Shown piece after piece: positions 16,942-27,101 of a DNA stretch of 64,000 nt. Every line of letters starts with the position of its first letter. Within the stretch, counting starts at the first letter, position 1. Source of the stretch: Roseovarius sp. A-2. Lineage in GTDB: Bacteria; Pseudomonadota; Alphaproteobacteria; Rhodobacterales; Rhodobacteraceae. The stretch lies in assembly GCF_002072155.1 (NCBI RefSeq), contig NZ_BDIY01000001.1, forward strand, positions 606,843-670,842, in the 5' to 3' direction. The notes beneath the pieces are model-generated. The model had not been told where the DNA came from, searched no databases, and saw only the letters and a program-made list of their open reading frames with translations. Made by a program: the position numbers and the translations under genes.

Positions 16942-19070
16942 CGGGATTCGACACAGTCCTTGTGGTGGATTGGTCGGCGGCGTGCAAACGTGCATCTCAG
17001 ACACCTTCCAAGGATGCCATATGGCTGGGTCTTGTGAGGGAGGGTGAACCGCAGGAGCCGATCTATTGCCGCAGCCGGATTGAGGCGGAGGCCTGCATCG
17101 CCGCGTTGTTCGAGCAGGAGATGAAAGCCGGGCGGTGCGTGCTGGCCGCCTTCGATTTTCCTTTCGGTTATCCGCGCGGCTTTGCGCGGGCGATCACCGG
17201 ATCGGTTGATCCTTTGCTGCTGTGGGACTGGCTGGCCGCGCGGATAGAGGACTCCGGGCAAGGCGCGAATAATCGCTTTGATGTGGCCGAGAAGATGAAC
17301 GCCGCCTTCGACGGCCCTGGCCCGTTCTGGGGCAAGACGCATCGGGACCGCTGGCCGGGCATTCCCTATCGAAAGACGGGTATCCTTTACGATGAGGTTC
17401 CGGAGAAGCGGACCTGCGACCGTATTGCGCGCACGTCTAGCAGTTGCTTTCAACTCTGCTACAGTCCCACCGTTGGCAGTCAAATGCTGATGGGAGTGCC
17501 GATGCTGTCACGGCTGCGACGGATGGAGGGGGTCGCCGTCTGGCCGTTCGAGCATTGGCGGACGGCGCGCGTTGTGCTGGCCGAAATCTGGCCGGGCACG
17601 ATTGAGCGCGTGGTCAGGCAGGCGGTGGCGCAACGTGGTCCCGGGGCGATCCGGGACCGGGAACAGGTGAGGCTGCTATCGCTTGCGCTGTCGCGTTTGC
17701 CCGATGCAAGGCTTGGGGACATGATGATGGACCTGCCGTCTGAGGCGGCAGAGGAAGGCTGGGTGCTGGGTGTCGGCTATGAGGAGGACCTGATGCGCGC
17801 CTGCGACGATCAGTTGAAGCCGCCGCCTCTGCGCGACGATTGTTTTGCGCTGCCTGCGGGCGTGGACTGGACGCCGGTGGGCGACGCGCTGGCGCTGCTG
17901 CGCGCGCGGTTGCGCGCGGTGGTGGGGCAGGAGGTTGTGCCGCTCGGGCAGGCGGCGGGGCGGGTGCTGGCCGGGCCAGTCGTGGCGCAGCGGGCGAACC
18001 CGCCCGAGGCCAATACGGCGGTGGATGGCTATGGCTTTGCCGATGACAGTCTTGGCGAGGGCGATCAGGTTCTGCCGCTGGTCGACGGACGTGCGGCGGC
18101 AGGGGTGCCCTATCCGGGCGCGGTGCCGCCGGGGCATGCAGTGCGGGTTTTGACCGGTGCGGCGCTGCCGGAGGGTGTCGATACGGTGATCCTGCAAGAA
18201 GATGTGACGCTCGGTGAGGGCCGTATCGCCTTTCGCGGCGGGCTGAAGACCGGGGCCAACACGCGCCGTGCGGGCGAAGATGTGGAGGCGGGCGCGACCG
18301 TGCTGGAGGCGGGGCGCGTGCTGACGCCTGCCGATCTCGCGCTTTGTGCGGCTGTCGGGCTGGCTGATTTGCCGGTGTTCGGACGGTTGCGCGTGGCGGT
18401 CATCTCTACGGGCGACGAGTTGGTTGAGCCGGGAGAGACGGCGCGCGCGGGGCAGATCTATGACGCCAACCGTCCGATGCTGACGGCGCTGGTGGGGCAG
18501 ATGGGATACGATGTCGTGGACCTTGGCCGGGTGGCCGATGACCGGGCGGCCTTGCGCGCCGCGCTTGATCGGGGTGCGCGGCAGGCGGATGTGATCCTGA
18601 CCTCGGGCGGTGCCTCCTCGGGGGATGAAGATCACGTCTCGGCGCTTTTGAACGAGGCGGGGGCGATGGCGGAGTGGCGGATTGCGCTCAAGCCGGGGCG
18701 ACCTCTGGCATTGGGCATGTGGGGCGGCGCGCCTGTCTTTGGCCTGCCGGGCAATCCGGTCGCAGCGCTCGTTTGCACGCTGATCTTCGCGCGGCCCGCG
18801 ATGGCGGTTCTGTCGGGGGCGGGCTGGCACGCGCCGCAGGGCTTTGATGTGCCCGCCGGTTTCGAGAAGCGCAAGAAACCGGGACGCCGCGAATACCTGC
18901 GCGCGCGCATCCGGGAGGGCCGCGCCGAGGTGTTCAGATCCGAAGGCTCGGGCCGGATCAGCGGGCTTAGCTGGGCAGAAGGGTTGGTGGAACTGCCCGA
19001 TGGGCCTGCGGAAATTCGGCCTGGCGACGCGGTACGCTACATTCCCTTCACGAGTTTCATCGGCCCATGA
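16938..19070 (+). CDS. moeA: DUF429-like domain fused to MoeA molybdopterin molybdotransferase
   Basis: A 710-residue two-domain protein. Residues about 305-710 are MoeA, which inserts molybdate into adenylylated molybdopterin: NTAVDGYGFAD (variant of the MDGYA motif), VISTGDELVEPG, TSGGASSGDEDHV and GLPGNPVAA are in order. Residues 1-300 do not belong to MoeA. They contain VLVVDWSAA, an AFDFPFGYPRG segment and AEIWPG, which resemble the DUF429 RNase-H-like fold; two Cys lie near SSSCFQLCYSP. The GTG start overlaps the mobB stop. The fusion suggests a second, uncharacterised step in cofactor handling. MoeA alone is about 400 residues. Confidence 0.85.
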   Translation: MTGFDTVLVVDWSAACKRASQTPSKDAIWLGLVREGEPQEPIYCRSRIEAEACIAALFEQEMKAGRCVLAAFDFPFGYPRGFARAITGSVDPLLLWDWLAARIEDSGQGANNRFDVAEKMNAAFDGPGPFWGKTHRDRWPGIPYRKTGILYDEVPEKRTCDRIARTSSSCFQLCYSPTVGSQMLMGVPMLSRLRRMEGVAVWPFEHWRTARVVLAEIWPGTIERVVRQAVAQRGPGAIRDREQVRLLSLALSRLPDARLGDMMMDLPSEAAEEGWVLGVGYEEDLMRACDDQLKPPPLRDDCFALPAGVDWTPVGDALALLRARLRAVVGQEVVPLGQAAGRVLAGPVVAQRANPPEANTAVDGYGFADDSLGEGDQVLPLVDGRAAAGVPYPGAVPPGHAVRVLTGAALPEGVDTVILQEDVTLGEGRIAFRGGLKTGANTRRAGEDVEAGATVLEAGRVLTPADLALCAAVGLADLPVFGRLRVAVISTGDELVEPGETARAGQIYDANRPMLTALVGQMGYDVVDLGRVADDRAALRAALDRGARQADVILTSGGASSGDEDHVSALLNEAGAMAEWRIALKPGRPLALGMWGGAPVFGLPGNPVAALVCTLIFARPAMAVLSGAGWHAPQGFDVPAGFEKRKKPGRREYLRARIREGRAEVFRSEGSGRISGLSWAEGLVELPDGPAEIRPGDAVRYIPFTSFIGP

Positions 19071-19923
19071 CGCGGCTGCTCTTACCTAGCGCGACGGGCA
19101 CCATCGGACGCGCGGTGGTGGTCTCGGCATTGGCGGCAGGCTACAAGGTGGATTGCGTGTTGCGATCCCATCACGCGAATGGTGGGCATGGATTGGCCAA
19201 GGGCGCGCATCTGCATTTCGGCACCGTGGCGCAGGCGCGGTAATCTTCTGCATGGCATCGCGGCGCGTCCGCCGATGCCTGGGCCGTTGATCACGTGGCG
19301 CGGGTGGCGGGTGCCACGCATTTCGTGGTCTTCTCGGCGATCTGTGTGCAGCGCCCGCCTCTGGAATTTCAGCGCGCCAAGCTGGCGGCGGAGGCGACGC
19401 TGGCTGCCTCGGGGCTACGGGATTCGATCATTCGTCTGACGGCGTTCTTTAAGTCTCTGCGGGCAGTTGGGCCGGCTGCGCGCGGGCAAACCCTTCCTCG
19501 TGTCTGGCGACGGACGGTTGACCGCGTGCGAGCCGGTGAGCGACGACAATCTTGCGCGCTACATGCTGGGCTGTCCGGGCGATCCGTTGCTGTGGAACCG
19601 GGTCCTGCCCATCGGTGGCCCGGGCACCGTGATCACCCAATTCGAGCAGGGCGGGATGCTGTTTCGCGCGCTGGAGATGACGCCGAATTTCCGCCATGTG
19701 CCCCTGCGGTTGATGGACGGGATCGTGGCAGGGCTGATCTTCGGGGGTGGTTGAACCCGCGCCTTGAGGCCAAGGTGCAGTTGTCGCGGATCGGGCGTTA
19801 TTACGCGACCCGATCCATGCTGGCCCTTGACCCCGCGACCGGACGCTATGACGCCGATGCCACGCCCGAGACGGGGCGTGTGGCGAGGTCACGCTGGGGC
19901 GGGGCGATCACGCGGTGTTCTAA
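19067..19923 (+). pseudogene. bciA: Decayed divinyl chlorophyllide a 8-vinyl reductase (bciA) remnant
   Basis: The ATG overlaps the moeA stop and reads LLLPSATGTIGRAV, a Rossmann start, until a TAA at 19241. In the same frame, homology resumes with GASADAWAVDHVARVAGATHF and SAICVQRPPLEFQRAKLAAEA, then TAFFKSL. A frameshift near 19455 moves to GRLRAGKPFLVSGDGRLTAC and DDNLARYMLGC...ILPIGGPGT-like text until a TGA at 19752. Another shift restores LSRIGRYYATRSMLALDPATG, and a third gives GEVTLGRGDHAVF at the end. This order of blocks matches BciA, the NAD(P)-dependent 8-vinyl reductase of (bacterio)chlorophyll synthesis (normally about 330 residues). About 20 codons are also missing near 19240. 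It cannot make the enzyme. Confidence 0.85.
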
Positions 19924-20023
19924 GGTCGTCACGCCATCACGTCAGCGTGCTGGTGTGGTATGGAAATTGCGCCGTTGCGCGCACCTTGCTAGGCTATGCA
20001 GGCAGGGCCGGGGGATCACGCAA

Positions 20024-21097
20024 GTGCTCGACTATTCGCATAATCCGTGGCTGGTTGCTGCGTCTCTGGCCGTGGCGCTGATGGCCGGGTTTACCGGGCT
20101 GTCGCTGACGCGCGGCGCGTCGCATCTCGACGAGGGGCGGCGCAAGCTGGTGGTGGCGCTGGCCGCCATGGTGCTGGGCGGCGGCATCTGGTCGATGCAT
20201 TTCGTGGCCATGCTGGGCCTGCAACTGCCGATCCTTTTTTATTATGACGCGCTGATCACACTGATCTCGGCGCTGGCTGCAATCCTGATGGTGGGTCTTG
20301 CGCTCTTGCTGCTGCATTTCCGCAGGCGCACGCCAGGCGTGATCCTTGGCGCGGGAGTGATCGTGGGGCTAGGGATTGTGGTGATGCATTACATCGGCAT
20401 GGCGGGGATGCAGATTTGCCGCGCGGTGTCGGGGCCGGTGCAGGTGGTGAGTGCGACGCTTGCCTCGGTGATCCTTTCATCGCTGGCGATCTGGGTGGCC
20501 TATGACGCGCGCACGCATCGCAACATCCTGCTCGGCACGGTCTGCTTCGGCTGCGCGGTCTTCGCGGTGCATTTCGTGGCCATAGCTCTCACTGGTTTCG
20601 TCGCGACGGATCAGGCAGGCGGGGCGGGGCCGGTGCTCGACAATCGCATTCTGGCGATGGGGGTCACGGTGTCGGTGTTCCTGATCTGCGGCGCGTTCCT
20701 GCTGACCGGGGTAACCTTCCTGAAACCCGCAGAGGCACCGCGCGTGTCGGTGCCCCCAACACCCTCCGCGCGCCTGCCTTATGAGCGCGATGGGCAGACC
20801 CATTTTGCCGATGCCGCCGCCGTCGCCGCGATCCGTGCCGAGGGGCATTACACGGTGCTCTATCAGGGCGAGGACAAGCTCTTTTGCCCCTGGTCGATCA
20901 CCGAGGCCGAGGCGAGGATGATCCCTGCGGGATTCCTGCGGGTGCATCGAAGCTACCTGGTCAACCCGGTACATGTCTCGCGCTTTGAGCGGCACAAGGA
21001 CAACGGCACCTGCTATTTCGAGACGGTGGCCGCGCTCTCCAAGGTGCCGATCAGCCGCTCGCGCCTGACGGCGATCCGCGAGGCATTGGGCCTTTGA
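20024..21097 (+). CDS. coxC: CoxC-like MHYT-LytTR membrane regulator
   Basis: A 357-residue protein with an N-terminal MHYT sensor of about seven helices and a C-terminal LytTR DNA-binding domain (about 260-357; RLPYERDGQTHFADAAAVAAIRAEG, RVHRSYLVNP). The sensor motifs read MHFVAM, MHYIGM and a degenerate VHFVAI; MHYT domains are proposed to bind copper and sense CO, O2 or NO. Homologues CoxC and CoxH occur in CO dehydrogenase clusters of Afipia (Oligotropha). I place the start at GTG 20024 (VLDYSHNPWLV), because the longer reading runs into the bciA remnant. It probably controls the cox genes downstream. Confidence 0.85.
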   Translation: MLDYSHNPWLVAASLAVALMAGFTGLSLTRGASHLDEGRRKLVVALAAMVLGGGIWSMHFVAMLGLQLPILFYYDALITLISALAAILMVGLALLLLHFRRRTPGVILGAGVIVGLGIVVMHYIGMAGMQICRAVSGPVQVVSATLASVILSSLAIWVAYDARTHRNILLGTVCFGCAVFAVHFVAIALTGFVATDQAGGAGPVLDNRILAMGVTVSVFLICGAFLLTGVTFLKPAEAPRVSVPPTPSARLPYERDGQTHFADAAAVAAIRAEGHYTVLYQGEDKLFCPWSITEAEARMIPAGFLRVHRSYLVNPVHVSRFERHKDNGTCYFETVAALSKVPISRSRLTAIREALGL

Positions 21098-21113
21098 TCG
21101 CGATTCGTGCAGC

Positions 21114-21134
21114 CATTTCGCATTTCGTGAAATG
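21114..21134. promoter_or_regulatory. Repeated CATTTCG and palindrome in the coxC-coxM gap
   Basis: CATTTCG occurs twice in tandem (21114-21120 and 21121-21127). The second copy forms an inverted repeat CATTTC-GT-GAAATG (21121-21134). It lies about 100 bases upstream of coxM. LytTR proteins bind paired repeats, so this is a candidate CoxC site, by inference only. No clear -35/-10 was recognised. Confidence 0.35.
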
Positions 21135-21232
21135 AACCGCGCGAACTGTTCCCCTTGATTTGAGTGCGTTCGGGCATCGGCGCTTGATACCCATGGCCGG
21201 TCTGGAGTGACGGGCCGCAGGGAGGACATCAC

Positions 21233-22066
21233 ATGATACCAGCCGGGTTCGAGTATCACCGGCCGACCGATATCGCGTCGGCCATCGGAATTTTGCAACA
21301 GCATGGAGACGAGGCACGGGTGATCGCGGGCGGCCACAGCCTTATTCCGATGATGAAGCTGCGCATGGCCGATCTGGCGCATCTGGTGGATTTGCAGGCC
21401 ATCGACGATCTGCGCGACATTGAGATTGCCGGGGGTGAGGCACGTATCGGCGCGATGGTCACGCAGCACGAGTTGATTACGCATGAGGGGCTGGCCGGGG
21501 TGCTGCCAATCCTGCGCGAGGCCGCGTTGCAGATCGCCGATCCGCAGGTGCGCTATCTGGGGACGGTGGGCGGCAATGTTGCCAATGGCGATCCGGGCAA
21601 TGACATGCCGGGGCTGATGCAATGCGTGGATGCACGGTTCGAGTTGGTGGGGCCGGAGGGCACACGCGAGGTGGCGGCGCGCGCGTTCTACGAGGCGGCC
21701 TATTTCACCGCGCGGGGTGACGAGGAAATTCTCACGCAGATCCGTATCCCGCTGCCCGTGCAGGGTACGGGTTATGCCTATGAAAAGCAAAAGCGCAAGA
21801 TCGGAGACTATGCCACGGCGGCGACGGCGGTGCTGATCGGGAATGGCACAGCCTCGGTCGCGATGACCAACCTGGCGGATACGCCGATCTGGTCCGAGGA
21901 CGCGGGCACGGCACTGGCGGGTGGCGATGTCGAGGGTGCGGTCGCGGCCATGCTGGGCGCGATCGAGCCGATGGCCGACAATCGCGGACCGGCCGCGTTC
22001 AAGAAACATGTGGCGGGTGTGCTCCTGCGCCGTGCCATCGAGCGGGCGCAACAGCGCGCCGGTTGA
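21233..22066 (+). CDS. coxM: Carbon monoxide dehydrogenase medium subunit (FAD)
   Basis: Flavoprotein subunit of aerobic Mo-Cu CO dehydrogenase, 277 residues, which passes electrons from the CoxS iron-sulfur clusters to the respiratory chain. The FAD pyrophosphate motif [10 protein letters not shown] (about 32-41) and the second FAD motif [16 protein letters not shown] (about 103-118) are present. AGGGAGGA precedes the ATG. The gene order coxM-coxS-coxL matches functional form I clusters. Confidence 0.93.
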   Translation: MIPAGFEYHRPTDIASAIGILQQHGDEARVIAGGHSLIPMMKLRMADLAHLVDLQAIDDLRDIEIAGGEARIGAMVTQHELITHEGLAGVLPILREAALQIADPQVRYLGTVGGNVANGDPGNDMPGLMQCVDARFELVGPEGTREVAARAFYEAAYFTARGDEEILTQIRIPLPVQGTGYAYEKQKRKIGDYATAATAVLIGNGTASVAMTNLADTPIWSEDAGTALAGGDVEGAVAAMLGAIEPMADNRGPAAFKKHVAGVLLRRAIERAQQRAG

Positions 22067-22077
22067 GGGAGGGGATG

Positions 22078-22572
22078 ATGACGAAAATGCATGTGAAACT
22101 GAACGTGAACGGTCGCGCGGTCGAGGGGCTGGCCGAGCCACGGACGCTGCTTATTCATTTTCTGCGGGAAAACCTGCGCATCACTGGCCCGCATATCGGC
22201 TGCGAAACCAGCCATTGCGGCGCCTGCACCGTGGACATGGACGGCAGGTCGGTCAAATCCTGCACCGTCTTCGTGGCGCAGGCCGACGGGGCTGAGATCA
22301 CCACCGTCGAGGGGCTGGTGAACGAGGATGGCAGCCTGGGCGTGATCCAGGAAATGTTCCGCGAGCATCACGGGCTGCAATGCGGCTTCTGCACGCCGGG
22401 GATGATCACCCGCGCGCATCGCCTGTTGCAAGAGAACCCGACGCCCACCGAGGAAGAGGTGCGGTTTGGCATGGCCGGGAACCTGTGCCGCTGCACCGGC
22501 TATCAGAACATCGTCAAGGCGATCCTGGCCTCCGCCGAGATGCTCAATGCCCAGAAGGAGGCCGCGGAATGA
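22078..22572 (+). CDS. coxS: Carbon monoxide dehydrogenase small subunit (2Fe-2S)
   Basis: A 164-residue protein starting at MTKMHVKLN; an adjacent ATG one codon earlier and a TTG further upstream are less likely. Cys42, 47, 50 and 62 form the plant-type distal 2Fe-2S site (CETSHCGAC...C). Cys102, 105, 137 and 139 form the proximal site (CGFC...CRCTGY). It relays electrons from the Mo-Cu centre of CoxL to FAD in CoxM. GAGGGAGGGG lies just upstream. Confidence 0.95.
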   Translation: MTKMHVKLNVNGRAVEGLAEPRTLLIHFLRENLRITGPHIGCETSHCGACTVDMDGRSVKSCTVFVAQADGAEITTVEGLVNEDGSLGVIQEMFREHHGLQCGFCTPGMITRAHRLLQENPTPTEEEVRFGMAGNLCRCTGYQNIVKAILASAEMLNAQKEAAE

Positions 22573-24989
22573 AGGACGACGTCGCAACCCCCGAAGACCG
22601 CAGCGCCAGCCTCAAGGGGATGGGCTCTTCGCGCAAGCGCGTGGAGGATGTCCGCTTTACCCAGGGCAAGGGCAATTACGTGGACGATATCCGTATGGAC
22701 GGCATGCTGTTCGGTGATTTCGTGCGCTCGCCCTATGCCCATGCGCGCATCACCCGGATCGACGCAGAGGCGGCCAAGGCCGTGCCCGGCGTCATCGCCG
22801 TGCTGACCGCCGCCGATCTGGAGCCGCTGGGTCTGCATTGGATGCCGACCCTGGCGGGCGACAAGCAGATGGTGCTGGCCGATGGCAAGGTGCTTTATCA
22901 GGGGCAGGAGGTGGCCTTTGTCGTGGCCGAGGACCGCTATATCGCTGCCGATGCGGTGGAGCTGGTGGAGGTCGAATACGAGGAACTACCTGTCGTGGTC
23001 GATCCGTTCAAGGCGCTGGAGCCGGACGCGCCGGTGCTGCGCGAGGATCTGGAAGGCCAGACCGAGGGCGCGCATGGGCCGCGCCGCCATCACAATCATA
23101 TCTTCACATGGGAGCAGGGCGACAAGGACGCCACCGAGGCGGTGCTTTCGGAGGCCGATGTCGTGGCCGAGGAGATGGTCTATTACCACCGCACCCATCC
23201 CTGCCCGCTGGAGACCTGCGGCTGTGTCGCGAGCATGGACAAGGTCACCGGCAAGCTGACCGTCTGGGGCACCTTTCAGGCGCCGCATGCTGTCCGCACG
23301 GTGGTGTCGCTGATCTCCGGCATCGCAGAACACAACATCCGCATCATCTCGCCCGATATCGGCGGCGGCTTTGGCAACAAGGTGGGGGTCTATCCGGGCT
23401 ATGTCTGTTCGGTCGTGGCCTCGATCGTCACCGGCAAGCCGGTCAAGTGGGTCGAGGACCGGATGGACAACCTGATGACCACCGCCTTTGCCCGCGACTA
23501 CTGGATGCAGGGCAAGATCGCAGCGACGAAAGAGGGTCGGATCACCGGGCTCTGGTGCCACACCACCGCCGATCACGGTGGCTTCGATGCCTGCGCCGAT
23601 CCGACCAAGTTTCCGGCGGGGTTCATGAATATCTGCACCGGCAGCTATGACATCCCGGTGGCTTACCTGGCAGTCGATGGCGTCTATACCAACAAGGCAC
23701 CGGGGGGCGTGGCCTATCGCTGTTCGTTCCGCGTGACCGAGGCCGCCTATTTCATCGAGCGGATGGTCGAGGTGCTGGCAATCAAGCTGGGGATGGATGC
23801 CGCCGAGTTGCGGCGGATCAACTTCATCCGCGCCGATCAGTTCCCCTATCAGTCAGCCCTTGGCTGGGAATATGACAGCGGCGATTATCACACGGCGTGG
23901 GACAAGGCGCTGACGGCCGTCAATTACGACGCACTGCGCGCCGAACAGGCGCAGCGGCTGGAGGACTTCAAGGCTGGCAAGACGCGACGGCTCATCGGCA
24001 TCGGCCTCACGCATTTCACCGAGATCGTCGGCGCGGGGCCGGTGAAGAATTGCGATATTCTTGGCCTTGGCATGTTCGATAGTTGCGAGATCCGCATTCA
24101 CCCCACCGGCAGCGCCATCGCACGCCTTGGCACGATCAGTCAGGGGCAGGGGCATGCCACGACCTTCGCGCAGATCATCGCCTCGGAGATCGGTATTCCC
24201 GCAGATGACATCACGCTGGAGGAGGGCGACACCGACACGGCACCTTATGGCCTCGGCACCTATGGCTCGCGCTCGACCCCCGTGGCGGGGGCGGCGACGG
24301 CGATGGCCGCGCGCAAGATCCGCGCCAAGGCACAGATGATCGCGGCCTATCTGCTGGAAGTGCATGACGACGACGTGGAATTCGATGTCGACCGGTTCGC
24401 GGTCAAGGGCGCGCCGGAGCGGTTCAAGAGCATGAAAGAAATCGCCTTTGCGGCCTATAACCAGGCCATCCCGGGGCTGGAGCCGGGGCTGGAGGCGGTG
24501 AGTTACTACGATCCGCCCAACATGACCTACCCGTTCGGGGCCTATATCTGCGTGATGGAGTTCGACGTGGACACCGGCGAGCACGAGGTGCGGCAGTTCT
24601 ATGCGCTCGACGATTGCGGCACCCGGATCAACCCGATGATCATCGAGGGGCAGGTGCATGGCGGTGCCACCGAGGGTTACGCCATCGCCATGGGGCAGGA
24701 GATCGTCTATGACGAGATGGGCAACGTGATGACCGGCACGCTGATGGATTTCTTCCTGCCGACCGCCTGGGAGACGCCGCATTACACCACCGATCACACC
24801 GTCACCCCTTCGCCGCATCATCCCATTGGCGCCAAGGGCGTGGGCGAGAGCCCGAATGTCGGATCGGTGCCGTGCTTTTCCAATGCGGTGCATGATGCGT
24901 TCCGGCCCTTTGGCCTGACGCAGAGCCATATGCCGCATGACCATTGGCGGATCTGGCGCATCGCGAATGAGCTGGGTCTGCATGGCTGA
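22569..24989 (+). CDS. coxL: Carbon monoxide dehydrogenase large subunit, form I
   Basis: Catalytic molybdenum hydroxylase subunit, which oxidises CO with water to CO2 and two electrons. It has 806 residues against 809 in the Afipia enzyme. The diagnostic form I loop AYRCSFR lies at residues 382-388, giving Cys385 as ligand of the Cu ion; form II proteins have AYRGAGR. The catalytic Glu of GVGESPN is residue 760. [14 protein letters not shown] near residue 265 and [10 protein letters not shown] near 535 are molybdopterin-binding segments. ATGA overlap with coxS shows coupling. The large number of matching motifs makes form I CODH nearly certain. Confidence 0.97.
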   Translation: MKDDVATPEDRSASLKGMGSSRKRVEDVRFTQGKGNYVDDIRMDGMLFGDFVRSPYAHARITRIDAEAAKAVPGVIAVLTAADLEPLGLHWMPTLAGDKQMVLADGKVLYQGQEVAFVVAEDRYIAADAVELVEVEYEELPVVVDPFKALEPDAPVLREDLEGQTEGAHGPRRHHNHIFTWEQGDKDATEAVLSEADVVAEEMVYYHRTHPCPLETCGCVASMDKVTGKLTVWGTFQAPHAVRTVVSLISGIAEHNIRIISPDIGGGFGNKVGVYPGYVCSVVASIVTGKPVKWVEDRMDNLMTTAFARDYWMQGKIAATKEGRITGLWCHTTADHGGFDACADPTKFPAGFMNICTGSYDIPVAYLAVDGVYTNKAPGGVAYRCSFRVTEAAYFIERMVEVLAIKLGMDAAELRRINFIRADQFPYQSALGWEYDSGDYHTAWDKALTAVNYDALRAEQAQRLEDFKAGKTRRLIGIGLTHFTEIVGAGPVKNCDILGLGMFDSCEIRIHPTGSAIARLGTISQGQGHATTFAQIIASEIGIPADDITLEEGDTDTAPYGLGTYGSRSTPVAGAATAMAARKIRAKAQMIAAYLLEVHDDDVEFDVDRFAVKGAPERFKSMKEIAFAAYNQAIPGLEPGLEAVSYYDPPNMTYPFGAYICVMEFDVDTGEHEVRQFYALDDCGTRINPMIIEGQVHGGATEGYAIAMGQEIVYDEMGNVMTGTLMDFFLPTAWETPHYTTDHTVTPSPHHPIGAKGVGESPNVGSVPCFSNAVHDAFRPFGLTQSHMPHDHWRIWRIANELGLHG

Positions 24990-25034
24990 GCGCGGGATGT
25001 GAGTATTTCGGGAACGGTGAACGAGGGGGCCGGG

Positions 25035-25904
25035 ATGCAGGATTGGCGCGAGATGCAGGAGGCGATGGCGGGGCAGGGCTATGTCGCGAGTGAGCGGCTG
25101 GCGATGGCGCTGCATCTGGCCCGGCGCATGGGCCGTCCGCTCTTGCTGGAGGGTCCGGCGGGCGTGGGGAAGACGGAAGTGGCAAAGGCGCTGGCTGGCC
25201 TGCGCGAGGCGCGGCTCATCCGACTGCAATGCTATGAGGGGCTCGATGCCGGGCAGACGATATATGAATGGAACTACCAGCGGCAATTGCTGGCCATTCG
25301 TGCGGCGGATGCGCACGGCGGCGTCGACGAGGCGGCGCTTTTTTCAGAGACCTACCTGCTCAAGCGGCCCTTGCTGGAGGCGATTTCGCAGGACGTGGCC
25401 CCGGTGCTGCTGATCGACGAGATCGACCGCGCCGACGAGGAATTCGAAGCCTATCTGCTGGAAGTGCTGTCGGATTTCCAGATCACCATCCCGGAACTGG
25501 GCACGATTTCCGCGCGCGCCCGCCCGGTGGTGATCCTGACCGCAAATGGCACGCGCGACCTGTCCGACGCGCTCCGGCGGCGGTGCCTTTATTCCTATCT
25601 CGACTTTCCCGATCGCGAGACCGAACTCGCGATCCTGCGCGCGCGCATGCCGGGGCTGGAGGCGCGGCTGGCGGCGCAGATCGTGGGCGTGGTGCAGGCG
25701 CTGCGGCGCGAGGAGTTGGAGAAGGTACCGGGGGTTGCCGAGATGCTCGACTGGGCGGCGGCGCTGTCGGGGCTGGGGGTGAACGACCTTTCACAATCGC
25801 CCGAGGCGGTGCAGGCGACGCTGGTCTGCCTTTTGAAAACCGCCGCTGATCACGATGCCGCACCGCCCGAGGTGATGGACCGGCTGATCGGTCGGGTGGC
25901 GTGA
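25035..25904 (+). CDS. coxD: CoxD MoxR-type AAA+ ATPase
   Basis: A 289-residue AAA+ ATPase of the MoxR class. Walker A GPAGVGKTE (about residues 39-47), Walker B LLIDEIDRADEE and sensor 1 ILTANGTRD are visible. In Afipia, CoxD is needed to introduce sulfur and copper into the CoxL active site, probably by ATP-driven unfolding. I chose ATG 25035 (MQDWREMQ), the usual N-terminus; a GTG 12 codons earlier is also open. Its stop overlaps the coxE start. Confidence 0.9.
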   Translation: MQDWREMQEAMAGQGYVASERLAMALHLARRMGRPLLLEGPAGVGKTEVAKALAGLREARLIRLQCYEGLDAGQTIYEWNYQRQLLAIRAADAHGGVDEAALFSETYLLKRPLLEAISQDVAPVLLIDEIDRADEEFEAYLLEVLSDFQITIPELGTISARARPVVILTANGTRDLSDALRRRCLYSYLDFPDRETELAILRARMPGLEARLAAQIVGVVQALRREELEKVPGVAEMLDWAAALSGLGVNDLSQSPEAVQATLVCLLKTAADHDAAPPEVMDRLIGRVA

Positions 25905-27091
25905 TGCGCGTCACACGCTTTGCCGCGCGGGCGGGGGGAATGGCCGACCGGATGGCGGATTTCGTGGCGCATCTGCGGGAAAATGGCATGACGGTGGGCG
26001 CACCCGATACCGGCGCGGCGCTGGAGGCATTGGCGCAGGTGCAGGCAAGCGCACCGGAGGAGGCGCGCGCGGCCCTCGCCGCCGTGCTGGCGCGCGATGC
26101 CGAGGGCTGGCGGCGTTTCGACGATCTGTTTGACGCCTTCTGGTTCAATGCCGGACGCACCCGGCAGGACCGTGCCGACAATACCCATATGCGGGTGCAA
26201 TCGGCGCGCCCGATTCTGTGGCACAGCCATCTGGAGGATCAGGGCGGCGGCGTGCCGGATCAGGCCGAGGCCGATGTGCCGGACACGGGCGAGGACGCGG
26301 CCGAGGGCCGCGACGGGCGGCTGATGGCCACGAAGAGCGAGGCGCGTGGCCGCCGCGACCTGCGCGAGGTGATGGACGAAAGCACCCTGCGCGAGGCCGA
26401 GCGCGTGGCGGCAAACCTCGCCCGCGCGATCCGCGACCGGACCTCGCGCAGGCGCAAGCGCGCGCGGCGCGGCGGCGCGATTGATCTGCGCCGGGTGCAG
26501 CGCGCGAGCCTTGCGCGCGGTGGCGAACCGATGGAGCTGTTTCACCACCGCCGCCCGCCGCGCCCGATGCGGATCGTGGCGCTGTGCGACGTGAGCGGCT
26601 CGATGAGCGTGCACGCGCGGGTGTTCCTGGCTTTTCTGCGCGGGCTGGTGGGGCAGGATATGCGCACCGATGCTTATCTCTTTCACACGAGGCTGATGCG
26701 GGTGACCGATGCGCTGCGCGACCATGATTCCTTGCGCGCCGCGAGCCGCTTGTCGCTGATGGCCGAGGGATTCGGCGGTGGCACGGATATTTCAGGCACC
26801 CTGGAGGCGTTTCTGGATGGGTATGGCGCGCGGGCCCTGGGCGGGCGCACGGTGGTGCTGATCCTCTCGGATGGCTATTGCACGCAATCGACCGAGGCAC
26901 TGGCGGCGGTGCTGGCGCGGCTGCGGCGCAAGGCGCGGCGCATTGTCTGGCTTAACCCCTTGGGTGGCTGGCGCGAACACGTGCCGGTGGCGCGGGCAAT
27001 GGCGGCGGCGCAGCCCTATCTCGATGCGCATCTTCCTGCCGGAAGTCTCGCGGCTCTGGCTGCCCTAGAGGCGGAATTCGCACGGATCTGA
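25904..27091 (+). CDS. coxE: CoxE von Willebrand factor A domain protein
   Basis: A 395-residue protein of the CoxE/DUF58-type VWA class. The C-terminal VWA domain (about 205-395) carries the metal-ion-dependent adhesion site DVSGSMS, the downstream Thr of FGGGTDISGTL, and LILSDGY. The central region is very basic (RTSRRRKRARRGG near residue 190). MoxR-VWA pairs act as chaperones; CoxE is thought to work with CoxD in assembling the Cu site of CO dehydrogenase. The start (ATG 25904) overlaps the coxD stop as TGATG. Confidence 0.9.
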   Translation: MRVTRFAARAGGMADRMADFVAHLRENGMTVGAPDTGAALEALAQVQASAPEEARAALAAVLARDAEGWRRFDDLFDAFWFNAGRTRQDRADNTHMRVQSARPILWHSHLEDQGGGVPDQAEADVPDTGEDAAEGRDGRLMATKSEARGRRDLREVMDESTLREAERVAANLARAIRDRTSRRRKRARRGGAIDLRRVQRASLARGGEPMELFHHRRPPRPMRIVALCDVSGSMSVHARVFLAFLRGLVGQDMRTDAYLFHTRLMRVTDALRDHDSLRAASRLSLMAEGFGGGTDISGTLEAFLDGYGARALGGRTVVLILSDGYCTQSTEALAAVLARLRRKARRIVWLNPLGGWREHVPVARAMAAAQPYLDAHLPAGSLAALAALEAEFARI

Positions 27092-27101
27092 GGAGGGGCC
27101 G

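Noticed and set aside
19295..20023. N-terminal half of a 600-residue frame ending in the MHYT-LytTR protein
   Set aside because: It reads through the bciA remnant, partly out of frame; the regulator starts at GTG 20024.
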